Positions 47,823 to 61,600 of a stretch of DNA of 64,000 nucleotides are shown here, one piece after another. The position numbers and the translations under genes are program-made. The notes under the pieces are model-generated. The model searched no databases. It saw nothing but the letters and a program-made list of their open reading frames with translations, and was not told the DNA's origin. Origin of the DNA: Taeniopygia guttata (Eukaryota; Chordata; Aves; Passeriformes; Estrildidae); assembly GCF_048771995.1 (NCBI RefSeq), contig NC_133027.1, forward strand, positions 101,988,501 to 102,052,500. The letters run 5' to 3'. Position 1 is the first letter of the stretch. The number at the start of each line of letters is the position of its first letter.

Positions 47823-50800
47823 GTAACCCCTGCCCCCAGACACGCTGCACTGAAGTGCCAGCTCTGCAGCATGGGCATCTGAGTGAAAAGCAAATCTGTT
47901 TAAAATAAATTTCCCCATTGTTAGGCTGAGAAAATATCTGATAGCTGAGTAAAGGCGGAAAGGTCCCGGGTTGGAACCAGAGATGGAGTGGGTGTGGGAT
48001 CACAGACACCTCTTAGCAGGGCACAGAGCCTCGAGAATCCCACAGCAAGAGGGGGAAAAGGGAGTGATTTTCTCTCAAAGGCAAGGTGCTGAGCAGGGAA
48101 GAGAGTGCAAGGGCTCTGCTGTCCAGATGCATTAATTTTACACGTCACCATTTGTGGGGAATGAGAAATACAAAAAAGCAGCACATCAGAAAGATGTGAC
48201 AGTAATTAGTGGGACAGAAAATGCAGTTAAAGGTTTTACACCCCAAACAAAATAAAGCTTTAAGCCACACACAGTGGAATGATTTCAAGGTGTTTGGTCA
48301 GAAAAAGTGGTTTAGGTGGAGCAAGTGGATTAAATTCATTTTATTCTGCTTCCCAAAACCACGACACAAATGCAAACAGGGCACTGCCCAGGGCAGGTGT
48401 CTGTGGGCACCATAACCCAAAGTGCAGCTTGGCTGATAAAATACTGTTCATCCAACGCAATGAATCCCCAGCCTCTGGGAGAAGGCCAGTTTTCTAGCCA
48501 GGGTGTTTAACCAACACTAATGCTCGGGGAGCGTGGGCTGGCAGTGGCACGAGGGCTGGAACGTGAGGTGCTGGATGTGGAGATCAAGCAGGACCTGCTG
48601 GTAAAAGGAAGGGTGCAGCTCCCTGGGGTGCAGCAGATCCTTTCCTATCCTTGGAATGGCTGCTGCAAATGGCATTGCCTAATCTAAATGATTCAGCTGC
48701 CTTTTTAAAAATTTAGATAGATGCAAATTAAAAAAAGATGAGTTACATTTTGATACAAGCACTGGCCTACAGCTTTCCAGGAATGAAGATGCTTTTTAGA
48801 AAATAAACACCTACCTAAATCTGTGAACTGAAAAAAAATCATGAAATTACTCCATGTTGCGTTGTTTTAAAAATAACTGCTCCGAACTGCAGAGAAATGT
48901 ATTACCTCTTTGCACTGTTATTCTGGCAAGAAAAAAAACAGAAGGTCTTTATTTTAACCCAGATTCAAGTGCAGAGCTCTTGAAGAGAGGGGAATTTCAA
49001 CTGTATTTGAAAGTCAAAGAAATTGAAAAACTCAGGGGAAAAATGCACAAAAATACCAATGCCAGCTTCAAAAAATCATGACTAGGAACCTGTAACATAC
49101 CTCTGCTAACTTGCAAGAGATTAATGACAGTGATATGTTAACATTAATAGCAGTGATAAAAATGCAGTATTTTATGTCTAACTCTTCAAATGAAGAGAGT
49201 TTTCAAATTAAGGGTATTTTATTCAGCCTGTGGCATAAGGAGAAATAAGATCTTCTTTTCTTTGTCTTTTTCAAATTAGAAGGTAAGACTTTTTTCAGGC
49301 AATCAGAGAACTTTTAGGGCAAAACTTGAAAGAAACAACATGATCCTGGGTTACAATAATTTGCCCTCCTGAATATGTATTACTTGAATGATATTCTACC
49401 ATAAAGGGACCAGATTTGGGTCTGAAATTCCCTTTGGTTTTAAGGCAAATGTTGAAGGAAGGAAATAGGCATTAATTTAGTCTCCCTTGAAATATAACAA
49501 CTTCCTTTAAATTCCAGTCAGGGTAGGAAACAATTTTATGCTGAGCAGGAGGGCAGCAGAGGTTCCAGCTCCTGGCCAAGGTAAGTGTGGGTCTGAGCAG
49601 GGTGAGCCCAGGGGCAGTGGTTGTGCTGGCTCTGTGCTTCTCATTTCCACTTTGACTTCCTGGGAAGGCACAGAAAAGTGAAAAAGCAAAATCCGGGGTT
49701 GCTTTACACCTGCAGCCACCATGGACTCAAACCAGGTGCTTCTCCAACAAAGCCCTTCTGGGGGCTGTGGACAACTCTTCCAGCTGGGTTGCTGGAATTG
49801 AGGTGTGGGAAGGGGGAGAGAACATGGAGAGGAAATACTAATCACAGCTGTTATTCTGAGCTGTAGAAAAAGGTAACGTCAAACAGGCACAGGGACCCCA
49901 TCTCTGTTTCACTTTTCTACATTAAGCACAAGGAAGAATGAACCTATTTTGAAAAATCAAAACTTCTGTTTGAAAAGAATGCTAATATCTAGAAGCTTCT
50001 TTTCCTAACAAAAGCTGTAGACTTCCCATGTGTGACAACCAGTCATGAGGATGACAAAAAAAGATCACACCCTGCTCTGGCTAAGCCGCCTCAGGCTAAA
50101 CCCTGGCAAACAGATGGGCTTCTCTGCAGAAGGTCAAGAAGAGCAAGCCTGGATGTCTTCTTGACCTGCCTCAGACAGCAAAAAGGAAAAGAGGGGTTCA
50201 AGGGTGCCCTGAATAAATCATTTCAAAAGGAATAGGCAGCTGAGGCTGGTTCCTAAGCTGCTCCAGGTCCTTCACTTGTGCAAACATGTGGATCTCGATA
50301 GGTCACAGCTGCCACGACAGCCAAGAGCCTGGGATTCACCTCCCATGTGCCACAGCCCGGGCCCGGCCGAGCTCCAGGAGGGCACTGAGACATTCACAGG
50401 AGGCACATCCTGTGTTGGAGAGTAAACTCTCTGAGGCATTAACAGTAGGGGCGAGTGCCTGGTGATCTCCAAAACCCACAGGCAGCAGGGACCCTCCAGA
50501 CAGACACAGTTTGTGTTGCTGGCCCAGCTGGAGAGGCTGAACGTGCTGGGGTGCAGGGGATGCACCAGCCCAGCCCTGTGGCCATAGCCCTGCAGAAACA
50601 CTGTGGCTGTATTCTTCCTGGCACTTTAAAGCTGCTGTAAAATGACAAGAGTTCCCATGACAGGGAAATCGTCTCTCAGCAAGACTGGCCTGGCTCTGGG
50701 GCTCTGACAGCGCAGCCTTCTGTGCTGGATTGTGGTTAAGCTCAAATCTACAACTCACAGGCTGGTTAAGGCTGGAGGTTTTGCTGTGGCCTCACCAGGG

Positions 50801-52970
50801 CTGAGCAGAGGGGAAGAAGGATCACATTCCTCAACCTGCTGGCAATTACTCCTCTAATGCAGCCAAGGATATTGTTTTCCCACTTTGCCACAAGGGCTCA
50901 TTGTTGGCTCAGGGACAGCTTGGTGTCACCCAACGCCCCAAGGCCCTTTGCTGCCAAGCTGCTGCCAGCCAGCCACCCCCAGGACATGCATGGGGTTATG
51001 CCTTCCCTGGTGCAAGATTTCAGCTAAACTGGTGGTCCCAGACTCTCTGTGATCATATAGGGGATAGACTAATTTACCAGATACTTGTCTCAAACTTCCT
51101 GGGCTCTCTTCTCATCTGCCACAGAAGGCAGGCTCAGATCAGTGGAGGTGACAAGGAGACAGACATTTTGCATTGCTTTTAAGGAATCTCAGCTTCAGGG
51201 ACTCAAAATTTTGCTTAGAAAGGTTTTTAAGAGAACAAAGTCTTAAACTAAGAGAAAATGTCACAAAATCTCTTACAATGATGGGTCAGATGCTTAGTGC
51301 TGCACAAGCACCTTCCTTTTTAAAAGCATGATAATATTTAGTGACTTAGAGCTATCCAGGAAGCCAGTCCACCTACTTTGGCTGTCAAATAGGGGCACTT
51401 GGCAAGTCAATCACAAAACAAAGCTCCTGCTGACGTGCAGCGAGGTCACAAGTAGAAAGCAATGTGGAGGCCATTTCCTGCATCCAGCCCTGTTTATCTG
51501 CACTTGCAACAGCCATTGATTTCAAAGATATCAGCCCCATGAGTGAGAGCAGCAAAACTGGGACTCAGAGTAGAAAGAAGATGTCAAAAGCTTTAAATCT
51601 AACATGATGGGATTTGTCACTTGTTGTGACTTTTATAGAATAGTGCTTTAACTGATTTAAGTCATCATATTATTGGCTAGATGAAGCTATTTCCAGACTC
51701 AGAGCCACCTTAGTGACCGTAGTGTGGCTAGTCATACATTCCTGTGTTAAGCAGTATGAACATTTGCCTTTGGATATGGAAGTATTTGATGAAACTTGGT
51801 TGTTTGACCAATGTTTTTCCTGTTCTGATCTTGAGTGAAGGCAGAGAAATATGAACATCTGCAAACGTTGATAGGAGACAAGTATAGCTTTAGTCTTCCA
51901 AGAGTTTGGAGACACTGATCATATACAAGTAGGATGACCACAGCAGACAGCCCATGGAAGCTCACGCTTGGGCAGTGCCTCGAGTCCAAAAGCCAGATGT
52001 GAATTCTGCCACTGGCCTTGCCATGTGGCTGAATCGCATCCTTAAACCTGCCAGCCTCTTTAGCCATCAGGGTTGAGGAGGACCAAAGGTAATCAGTTCC
52101 TTGGGAAATTGGATAGTGTGACAGAGGCATCCTACTTCCCTTAGAGAACAAATCCTGTGAGGTCCAGACAGCAGTAGGTGTTCTCCAACTGAGCTTTACC
52201 CAGCACGTGAAGGACCAAACCAATCTTACTGCTGCCTCATCCCAGCCACCAGCCTCTTCTGTGATGATGTAGGCTGCCTCTTCTGGGAGCTGCTGTTCTG
52301 TCCTTCTCTGCTTCACTCATCAATCACTTTCTTCACAAGCACCACAAGGGTGAGGTCAGAATGTTCTGAACAGTGTTAGAAGGCAGGAGACTGGCTAAAA
52401 ACACACTTTCTCTCTGGAGGCAGGTGCAGGATGTTGTCAGTGTCAGCAGTGTTACACAGTACCGCAGAAAAAAATCTCAGTCAGGACTGCTGGGACTAGG
52501 TAATATTTAATCAGAAATATAAGAGTTGGTTTAGGTGGAACCCGGGAGAGATCTGCTTTGGTTTCCTAATTTGTACATACCTATATTAAAACAAAATCGG
52601 AATCTGAAGCAGACAAACTAATGGCTCAAATCCTAACTCTGCTCCGTTCTGCATAGACACTGATTCATTAATATCTTAATCAGCTTAATATATTCACCAA
52701 ACATATTAAGTCAATGCAAAGTCAAAATATTTAGCTAAAACTAAGTGGGTGGTGGCCAAGGACGGTGTTGCACACCCAAACTGCCTTGTGGACATCCAGC
52801 ACATGGCAGCCAGGGATGCCTTCCCAGAAAAGCACCGACACTGACGGGGCTCGAGGAGAGGCCCCTTGGGCACGCAGCCCCTCGGAGCAGCAGCCCAGGC
52901 TGCCCCAGCAGGGGACAGGGAGGGGGGACAGGAGTGTCCAGGGCTGGCTGACGCTCTCTGCCTGGCACAG
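47823..52970 (+). other. PRPH2: PRPH2 intron 2
   Basis: A 5.1-kb intron with donor GTAACC and acceptor CCTGGCACAG. It holds no recognisable repeat family or gene. A minus-strand open frame of 189 codons (51747-52316) is the longest in it and has no family resemblance I can name. Confidence 0.85.
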
Positions 52971-53207
52971 ATGTCGGTGATGGTTGGCTTGCGCCTCCTG
53001 CACACCTCCCTGGAAAGCATCGCCAATCCCGAAGACCCGGAATGCGAAAGCGAAGGGTGGGTCCTGGAGAACAGCCTGAAGGACACTTTCAAATCTGCGC
53101 TGGAGAACTTGAAAAAGCTGGGTAAGTTCAACCAGGTGGAAGCAGGAGCCGAAGGGGCCGAAGGAGAGGAAGGTGGGAAGACGCCAGCCATCACAACAGT
53201 CAGCTGA
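52971..53207 (+). CDS. PRPH2: Peripherin-2 exon 3, residues 277-354 and stop
   Basis: The last coding exon begins in phase 0 after CCTGGCACAG. It finishes the fourth membrane segment (MSVMVGLRLLHTSL) and encodes the cytoplasmic C-terminal tail. The tail contains the amphipathic, fusion-associated region (about 308-328, LENSLKDTFKSALENLKKLG) and the conserved outer-segment targeting valine at position 332 in KFNQVEAG. It ends GKTPAITTVS, unlike the shorter mammalian tail. Total length is 354 residues, against 346 in human. The 3' UTR follows directly. Confidence 0.96.
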   Translation: MSVMVGLRLLHTSLESIANPEDPECESEGWVLENSLKDTFKSALENLKKLGKFNQVEAGAEGAEGEEGGKTPAITTVS

Positions 53208-55645
53208 GCTGCTCCTCCAGGTGGACTTTGTCTCAGAGAAAAGCAACACGAACTGAGAATTGTGAATGTATCTACATTGTAAAAGCTATGTATCAACCAC
53301 CAGAACACACATTTCTACGCATGTTCACTTTTGTACATGGGAACATACAACACAATGCACCCTGGGATAAAACACTTATCCACAATGTGAGTACACCATA
53401 CCCATATCCTTTTGGGAATATGACCCCAACTAGGACTTGCAATATTGACGTGTTCCCTTATCAGAGACAGTTAGTTTAAGAAAAAAAAATTAAAAAAAAA
53501 AAGATTGCTGGCATCACATGGCTATCCATTCCATCTTATTTTGAAATTAAAAGTGGAATTTGAAAAGTTAATATTTTTTGCTCAAGTTGTTTCATCAGCA
53601 TACTTTCTGTACTTCAGCTTTTAAGTACAAACAGATTGGGTTTCTGGAGAGTAACATGGTAGAATTCAAAGAAGGAAGGATTTCCAGAATTGTATATAAC
53701 TTAGTATACAGGTATTTTGACAAACCTCTCATATGTGATTTTTGTTAATGTGCTAAGCAATGGTATTTTCTGCTGTATTCTTGAGATGTACATAGAACAA
53801 GATGCAAACTTATGCTGAGAATTTATGTACTAAGCAAAAATTGTAATTTAATGAAGCATCCAAGCATCATAAAAACAACATTCAGGTAAGATTGAAGGGG
53901 TTTATTTTTCAGGGTTTTTTTGCAGGCTTGTATCTTGAATGTGTTGTAGACTAATGCTTCACCTTGTATTTAAATTCTTTGCAGAAGCATAGAAAATTCA
54001 TCTTTTAGTGGGTGGAATCCAGGCTACGAGCATGTGCCAGTTATGGCTACTCTGGACATTTTACAGAGTATGTCATCTCATAACTTGCTCCAGAATATTC
54101 AAGTCCAACTATTTTTAAGGCACGAAAAAGGCAACCCCAAATCCAGCCCACTTAGAACTCACACTTTAAGTATTTTCTAGGGGCCTAGAAAGTGGATACC
54201 ATTCATCCACAAATACATCAAGCCTCACCCTTTCAGGCCAGGAAAAACTAGGTTTCAAGCAAAGCCCAATGTATAAATTTTACTTTATCATTGATAGGGT
54301 ACTCCTCATTATATCTTTTAAATCAAAGGGAAGGCACATTTTGCATATGCTGCATCTCTCCATAATGTCATAGCTGGAGGATGCTGTTCTCAAGTTGAAA
54401 TTAAACACAAAAAGAGTTTGCTGTGGCATGCAGCCTCTAATAAGGGAACAGGGCCTCATCTTGGATTTATTTTGCCAGATAATTTCAATTAAAGGGAAAG
54501 AAACCTGAGAGAACAAGCCCCAGCCCCCCGCACCAATGATTGCAAACACCTCAGTTCCTCCCTGCAAGCCAAGCACCACGCTGACTTTCACCCTGGCTGT
54601 GCAAACCCTCTACTTCTCGGGAGTGTCCCTGGGAGAGGTTTCTCAGTGGGTCCCTTCTCCCTGGCTGGTGGCCGCCCCTCAAAGGGGACGTGTTTGCAGC
54701 TGTGTCACCACTGCACAGCCCACTGGTTTCCATTCTTAATCACTTGTGCACTTGCCCCAGCAGCACTCAGCTCCTCCGGCTTCTGTCCCAGTTCCTTCTA
54801 GGATGGACAGATCAGTTCAAGGCAGGACAAGCAGGGATTTGTCCATACCTCATGCTGTAGTTTCCATCTCAGTGCCCAGGGTGTTTCAAGCCACCTGCAC
54901 TCAAAGTTTGATTTTGACAGGTGTCTGTGGTGTCCTTTCACTTTCTCAAAGCTGGTCAAAGCTTTCAGCTTTAGTTATGGTCATTAATTTAGTTACAATA
55001 ATAAATTAAAAAGTCACTCTCCTCTTCTGTGTATAAGACTAGGACAAGGGCACTGACAAAAGGCCAACTTGCTACTCACCACAGCCTATCGTCTCTTGCT
55101 CTGCTGAGGGACAGAACTGCACGAGCCAGAGCAGCTCCTCCCTGCTCAGCAGGCCATCACTGGGGCCAGCTGCCCCATTAGAGAAGAACAGGATTGTGGA
55201 TGGCACACAATGTGGCCACATGTACCAGAGAAGAGTTTTCAGAGGAGTCACATGTGGATAGGAGCTGTGTTACAAGGATTAATCACAGTCTTTCCTTGGG
55301 AGGCTTCAGCGAGCTGTGATCTATACCCATTATTTGACTAGACTGACTTTTCAAAGAGATCAAGATTTATTGCTGCCCTAGAAATCTGGCTTAGGACACT
55401 AATTTAGACAGGATTCTCCAATTTTTTGTGGTCTCTGTTTTTTATAAGATTATTGCTAAAGCAACATAACATATTTTCAAACCATTCTTTCAATGCCACA
55501 CTGGAGAAGCCAGTTCCCAGAGCAATGGTATCAGGCAGGTAAAGAGACCATCTGAGACAGGTTTATGAAGAACGGTACTGGAACCAGGGAACAAAGAGTA
55601 TATCAGCTAATGCTGTCTAAAATAAAGCCTCCTGGTTGATGAAGA
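53208..55645 (+). other. PRPH2: PRPH2 3' UTR (extent uncertain)
   Basis: AT-rich sequence after the TGA. Candidate poly(A) signals are AATAAA at 55000-55005 and at 55621-55626. The second is followed within about 25 bases by a TTTGTGACATCTT stretch and seems the better choice. No other feature is seen in this interval. Confidence 0.45.
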
Positions 55646-58600
55646 TCTTTGTGACATCTTATGATTACCACAATATTGTAATATGACTGCTTTGTACAAT
55701 ATCACATGTAATATATCACTCGTCCAATCTTACACATACTTACTTGTGATACTGCAAATGCTGTTCTAGATAAAGATATTTCTGCTGACTGCAAATGTAA
55801 ATTTAGGTATTAAAATGTTATTGCAAGTAAAGATCTCTTAAAAGAAAATGTTTAAATATATACAATTTAATACAGATTTCTTTAATTTGCATTACTGCTG
55901 ACTTATTTCTTCCGAATTCATTTTTTTGGATCTGTTTTATGTGTTCCTATACATGGGAAGGTTTCCCCCGTCTCTATATAATGCTCTGAGAGAAAGCAAA
56001 CATTCCTCTTTTCATGTGCCCAGCTAAGCTCAGGATGTGCAAGCAGACCCCCAAAGCACCTGCCTCTTACTAGAAACAGAATTTGCTGTGCTATTTTAAT
56101 AGCATCCTCTTGTAGTACGTAGGAATTAAAACATCTTCACAGCCATGAACGTGATGTTCTGGTCATGCTGAACCAGTGAAACCACTGGCATCCTCAGGGT
56201 CTTGGACAATCAGCTGGCTTTATAACCTCTTTTTCTCCCTCTGTTTAAATCTAACTTGCAATGGACATTCAAAAGAACACATTGTTCTTATTTTAAATTT
56301 AAGTCTAAAGCTCACAAAGTCAAATCTCCCTGCAGCAATCCGACGATTTCCAGAGCTGTGCCCTGATTTTGAAACTAATAAACTTCAGAAGGATGTGAAC
56401 TTAATTCATGCAAACCAGGCCACTTCTTTTTAGGTACCTCCATATGGATTAGCAGCTTAAATCCAAGTACCCAGATCTCAGATTCAGCCCAAGGCCTTGA
56501 AGTATCAACTCTTCAGAAATACCATTTTTAAGAGAATGACAAAAAGTGCATTATTTTACCAATGACATTTATTTGAAGGGACATAGAACATTGACTAAAG
56601 TGCTTTAAAGGAGGAAATATAAACAGCTTCCTTAAAGCTATTAGTTCTTAAGTAGCCTTAATACAATTGACAAGATTAGCCTCCATGCATTACATAGGCT
56701 TGGGCATTTGGTAATACCACACAAATGCAAGTGTGCAGCTTAGCAAAGAGCATGGGAATGCTATATCGGGCCCACAGGCACCACAGACCTCCTACCTGAT
56801 GGGCTGGGAAGATTTTCAAGGTTGATATAAAGGAATCCCAGCAAAACAGTTCCTGATTTACACCCAACTTGCTTGTTTTGTGAAAGAAGCCAATGCTGTT
56901 CTTAGCATAATAAATGGAAAAAGGGGACGGATCACAAATGCTTATTAAAAAAAAAAAAAAAAAGAAAGAGCATTATTAGAGATTAGTTAATTAAGAGATA
57001 AGGCCAGAAAAATAGAATGGAACCATGTGATAACAGCCCCCTGTGGGGAAGACACAGGCTTAGGCAAATTTATTTCTGGCAACAGCAATGCAGTTATCTC
57101 ATATCTGAAGTCGTGCCTACGTGGAACATTTTCTGATTTATATCAGACCAGTGAGTGACTGAAACACTGAAGTAGTAAAACACATCTCTCAAATCAGCTG
57201 CATTTGCTGTTCTCATGTCATTTCATAGTATTTCCATTGGTATTTCTGAATCTGAATCCAAAGCACAGTTGTGAGGTGGAACAGCTGGAGGAAAGCCTGG
57301 CCTGGAGCTCAGCTTTGTGGACTCTCCATCACAGTCCCTGCAGCACCCTGCTGGGGAGATACCCCTTTTTGCAGCTCCTCCCTAACATTTGGGAGGGCTC
57401 CACAGAGGAAGGCTGAGCAGGATTCCCAGCTCCCATCCCACCAGCTCCCCACAAAGCACATACAAACAACTACCCTTGCCTGATTGTTTCTAAGAGGATG
57501 GTCCATAAACCATGAGGGAGTACATTTCCACAGTTTGTTCTCAAAGCTCTCCAGAGCAACAGGTGGTGCAGGAAGCAGAGGAGCCAGTCAAACAGTGACA
57601 CCAGGACCAAAGGACAGGTCTGCAGCCTGCCACCAGACTGATGCATACCCTCTGTACCAGACAACCAAGCACCACATCCCTGGGCAAAACAGGGTCAAAC
57701 ATTGCAAAGCAGAAGCAAGGAGACCTGGGCATGTGGAACTTGGAAAGGCACAATTGCAGCTGGAGGGTGATGGAAGAAGGAGAGCAAAGCACTAAATCTC
57801 AGACACAAAATGCCCCACACTGACTCCATTAGTAATAGGGTGAAAATGTTTAGTTCTTGAAAAAAAAAAAAAACCCACAGAAGTCACTTTGAAGTCTGTG
57901 ATGATGCAGAATTTAACAGCAGCACCAAAGAAATGTCCTTCCCAGCTGGAGATGCACAGAGCTCTCACTCCAGCCAGGCACCAGTGTCAGGATACCCAAG
58001 CTGGAAGGAGACTCTGGTTGTGTTCATCAGTTCCAGGGCACACACAGATCCCAAACACAAAGTTTTCCTCTCACAAATTGCCTCCTGCCTTTTCTGTCAC
58101 CCAAATAACCTGTCCAGAGGGTGGCACAGCTCTGCCTTAGACAGGTGGGTGTGAGTTTTCCCATTTATACATGTGTTTTCTCCAGCACAAATAACAAGCT
58201 AAGGTTTAAAATGGCAAAAACACAGAGGGGACATACCAACAAGGACAAGATGAATTCACAACTTTGTATTAATTAATCTTTCATTAATTACATAAATTAA
58301 TCAAGAGTATAAGTAAAATTTATTCTGTAATGTTGCTGTTGGCATATTTTAAGTAAATTCTGACAGTATTTCTTGTTCTACTTCTCTAGGTTGATTTTTT
58401 ATTATTTAAGAGTATTTTAGATTATATTTGAGATCAGGTAATATTAGAAATGGATCAAATGCATTTCAGGAAACATTTTATTCAGGGAAAAACTTGCAGT
58501 GGTATGTCTAGATCTCAAATAATTACTACCTCACCATATCCGACTCCAATGGGAGAAAACCACTTTCTGTCTCCTCCCTCTTTGCAAGGTGGCACTCACC

Positions 58601-61600
58601 AGGAGTGCTGCTTACACAGGTAGGCATTCCCAGTGCCACACACCCTCCTCAAATACTTCCCAGCCAGGTCCAGGTCTCTGTCACTGGTGAAGGTTTACAA
58701 GTAGATCCCAAATCTCTGAGAGCAGGATTCAACCCCTTCCTTGTCTCATCACAACCACTGCTGATGGAATCCACGTGCACCTCAACAGCCATGCCTGGAG
58801 CAGGGCATCCCACCTTGAGCACCCACTGTGCTCCAGGGCAGTGAAGCAACCACATGAGGTCTTGGGTTTGCTGTCCTAAATGGATGTAACACCTTTCAAT
58901 GCCTGGATAACTGCTCTTCCACATCTGCCCAACAATTTCAAAGGCTGCCCACACAGAAATGTTTGTCTCACACATGATGGCATTAGAAGCAGTTACCTCC
59001 AGCCTCCCAGCAGAACACTCTGTGCTTCTGCATGCTCCAAATGACACACATGTTGCTAGTGTAGAGCATTTACCACTCCATTAGAAAAAAAAACCCTCAA
59101 AAATCCTTGTTTTCAGCTCCATCCAGTTCAAGCTGACAGAGCGTATCCTAAAGACTGCATTACAAAGTAGTACACAGAAAAAAAACTCCACAAAGTTCTT
59201 TGTTTCAGAGTTCATGCTATGCTCCAAGCTTTCAGCTATTAGAGCACTTTATGAATTACCAAAACCTGACCTGGAAGGAATTATCATACACACATGAGAT
59301 GCCTGACTAGTTCAACAGCATTAAGTAGATGCTTAACAATTACTGCAGAATTTTTTTCTTCTTCTAGTGTTTGGTGCTAAATTGCACATTAATTCCAAGA
59401 CACTGATACAATCACTGCAAAAATACTCCAAGGCTTCTTGGAGCTGTCTTTACAGGGAGCAAACAGCACCTTTCTAATGCAGGCATCTCTAGTTAGAGGA
59501 CACCAGTGAATTACATCAGTGAACACATTGCTGATCCCCTTGCCCTTGTTATTTTTATATAATCTTCACTCCTATTCATTAACACACTTTACCATCCTCC
59601 ACACTTAAGAGTACTGCAAGTACAGAAATATGTTTCACACATTGTTCCTCAAATACACGGTTGATTTCAAATCAACACTTGGGTTTTATAAGTCACTAAA
59701 ATATTCCACAGTGGTCTGTACAGACACCTTCCCTAACCTGAGCTCAGCTGTCCCACCCTGCCCAGGGCTCTCTACCCAGTCTGGCTTTCCTTCCAGGATC
59801 CCACGCAAAGGACAAGCTGGAAAACTTACCACCTCCAAGCTCACGCTGTCTGAAAAGAGACTGTGAAAATATATATTCACAAACTGATGAAAAAGTAACA
59901 TTTAATCATTGCTGTCATGGAGACGAAGATCAGTACTTGCCATTTCGTAGCTCCTACACCTGGCGCACTGCGAAACTCCTCATAGTCTCCCTCTTCTTTT
60001 TTCCTCCAAGAGAGGAGTGCTTGACAAATCTCTCCATCAAAGATGTAAGATTTGGGCATCTAATGTTTGCATGCCAGGAGAGGGGGAAAGGTGGCAGAAG
60101 AGCAGGAAAAAAAGCCAGGATGAATATGCAAAAGACTCAAGATAAAAATATGCAAAGCAGTTTTTATCTGTGGAACAAAGATTTGTAGAAGAAATGTTGA
60201 AACTGCCACGAATGAAGTATGAATAGAAACGTACATGTATGAAACAGCAGAAGAAATAACTGAGCAAGCCTTTAAAGAGCAGCATGTATGGATAACAAGG
60301 GATGTGACTGACAGCAATAAAGTGGGAAGATGCTGAGAAATGTGTCGTTTCCACCCAGCCCATCAAGCCTGAGCTCCAAATGGCCGGGGTACAGTCGCCT
60401 TCTCAGCAGCAGACCTGTGCTTTGACAACACGAGGGAGAGCATGTGCTGTGTGCCATTCCTCTTCATGTTATTATACCAGCCAAGGCACCCCAAACAAGA
60501 AAAGGCAACAGGCAGCCTTACTTGAGATTTAGGATGGGTGAAGCAGGATACTGAGGCAAAATACAGCTCCACAGGTCCTACTGAGCCCCAAAGAATATAA
60601 AAAACATTTCCAAAAGCCATTGCTCCTGCCCTCTGTAGCACCTAGTCCTGGCCAGACTGCTTGGACAAACACCTTGGTGTGCATGGTGTGTGTGGGTGGC
60701 TACAGTGAACTCCAATAAGAGAAATCACCATGCCCTGCTACAGTGCTTCAAGCTGAAGCACTGAGCAGTACTTTAGTACTGAGCTTTCACAAATAAATAC
60801 ATCATAAATGCTCAGCTACTTCTCAGGGCCAGCTGGTGACAAGGGGCACTGAGCAGCATCAAAGCACTCCTGACATGAGCAGAGGAGTACAAGGCATGAC
60901 CAATGTGTGGTAATCACAGGGCTCTGCTTTGTAGAAACCTGAACTATTTTACTGCAGCTCACAGGCACTATCAGCCTGCAACACATTTAACTAATACATT
61001 GATTACTTATAAGGTGACAAACACTATTATCAACAAAACTAGCTCAATGCTGTTACATAAAAGTCACACCTAAATTAGCCATTAGAGACTGATTCTCCCA
61101 GAACAGAACCAGGAATCACTATTTCTCCTGACCCTTAGTCTTGGGATAAAATGGAAAATGAAATCCCTTCTTCCCCTTACTGGAGAAAGCTGCTGAACTG
61201 TCTGAAAAGCACAGCTCTGTGGAACTTTCAGTCAGGCTGCTGAGTTTTCCAGTGGATGATTTTCCAGAACCTGGTCTGAGGGAAAGCGCTGACAGATGGA
61301 GAGCCTCAGACAAGGCTGGGATCCCCAAGTTCTTCCCTGTCCCTGACCCAACAGCTCAAACTTCCACAATAGCAGAATCCCCAGACTCCATGGGCGCTGT
61401 TGGCTGGCAGTAAGGAGAGGCAGGGAGGTTCCAGCTCCTCCTGGCCATGCCTCCAAGCTCCAGAGCTGCCTGTGGTGTGTGTTCCCCCTGCAGCCCCAGC
61501 AGCCAAGCAGTTTTTTACAGTTGTCCCGGGCTTATAGTGATGCCCTTCCATCAGTCATTGCCGGTTCTCCAAACCAACAAATGACACACCCACAGGGTAA

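Noticed and set aside
59829..59848. Possible 20-base minus-strand micro-exon with good acceptor and GTAAGT donor
   Set aside because: There is no matching gene frame around it and no recognised UBR2 peptide. Isolated splice-like pairs of this size arise by chance.
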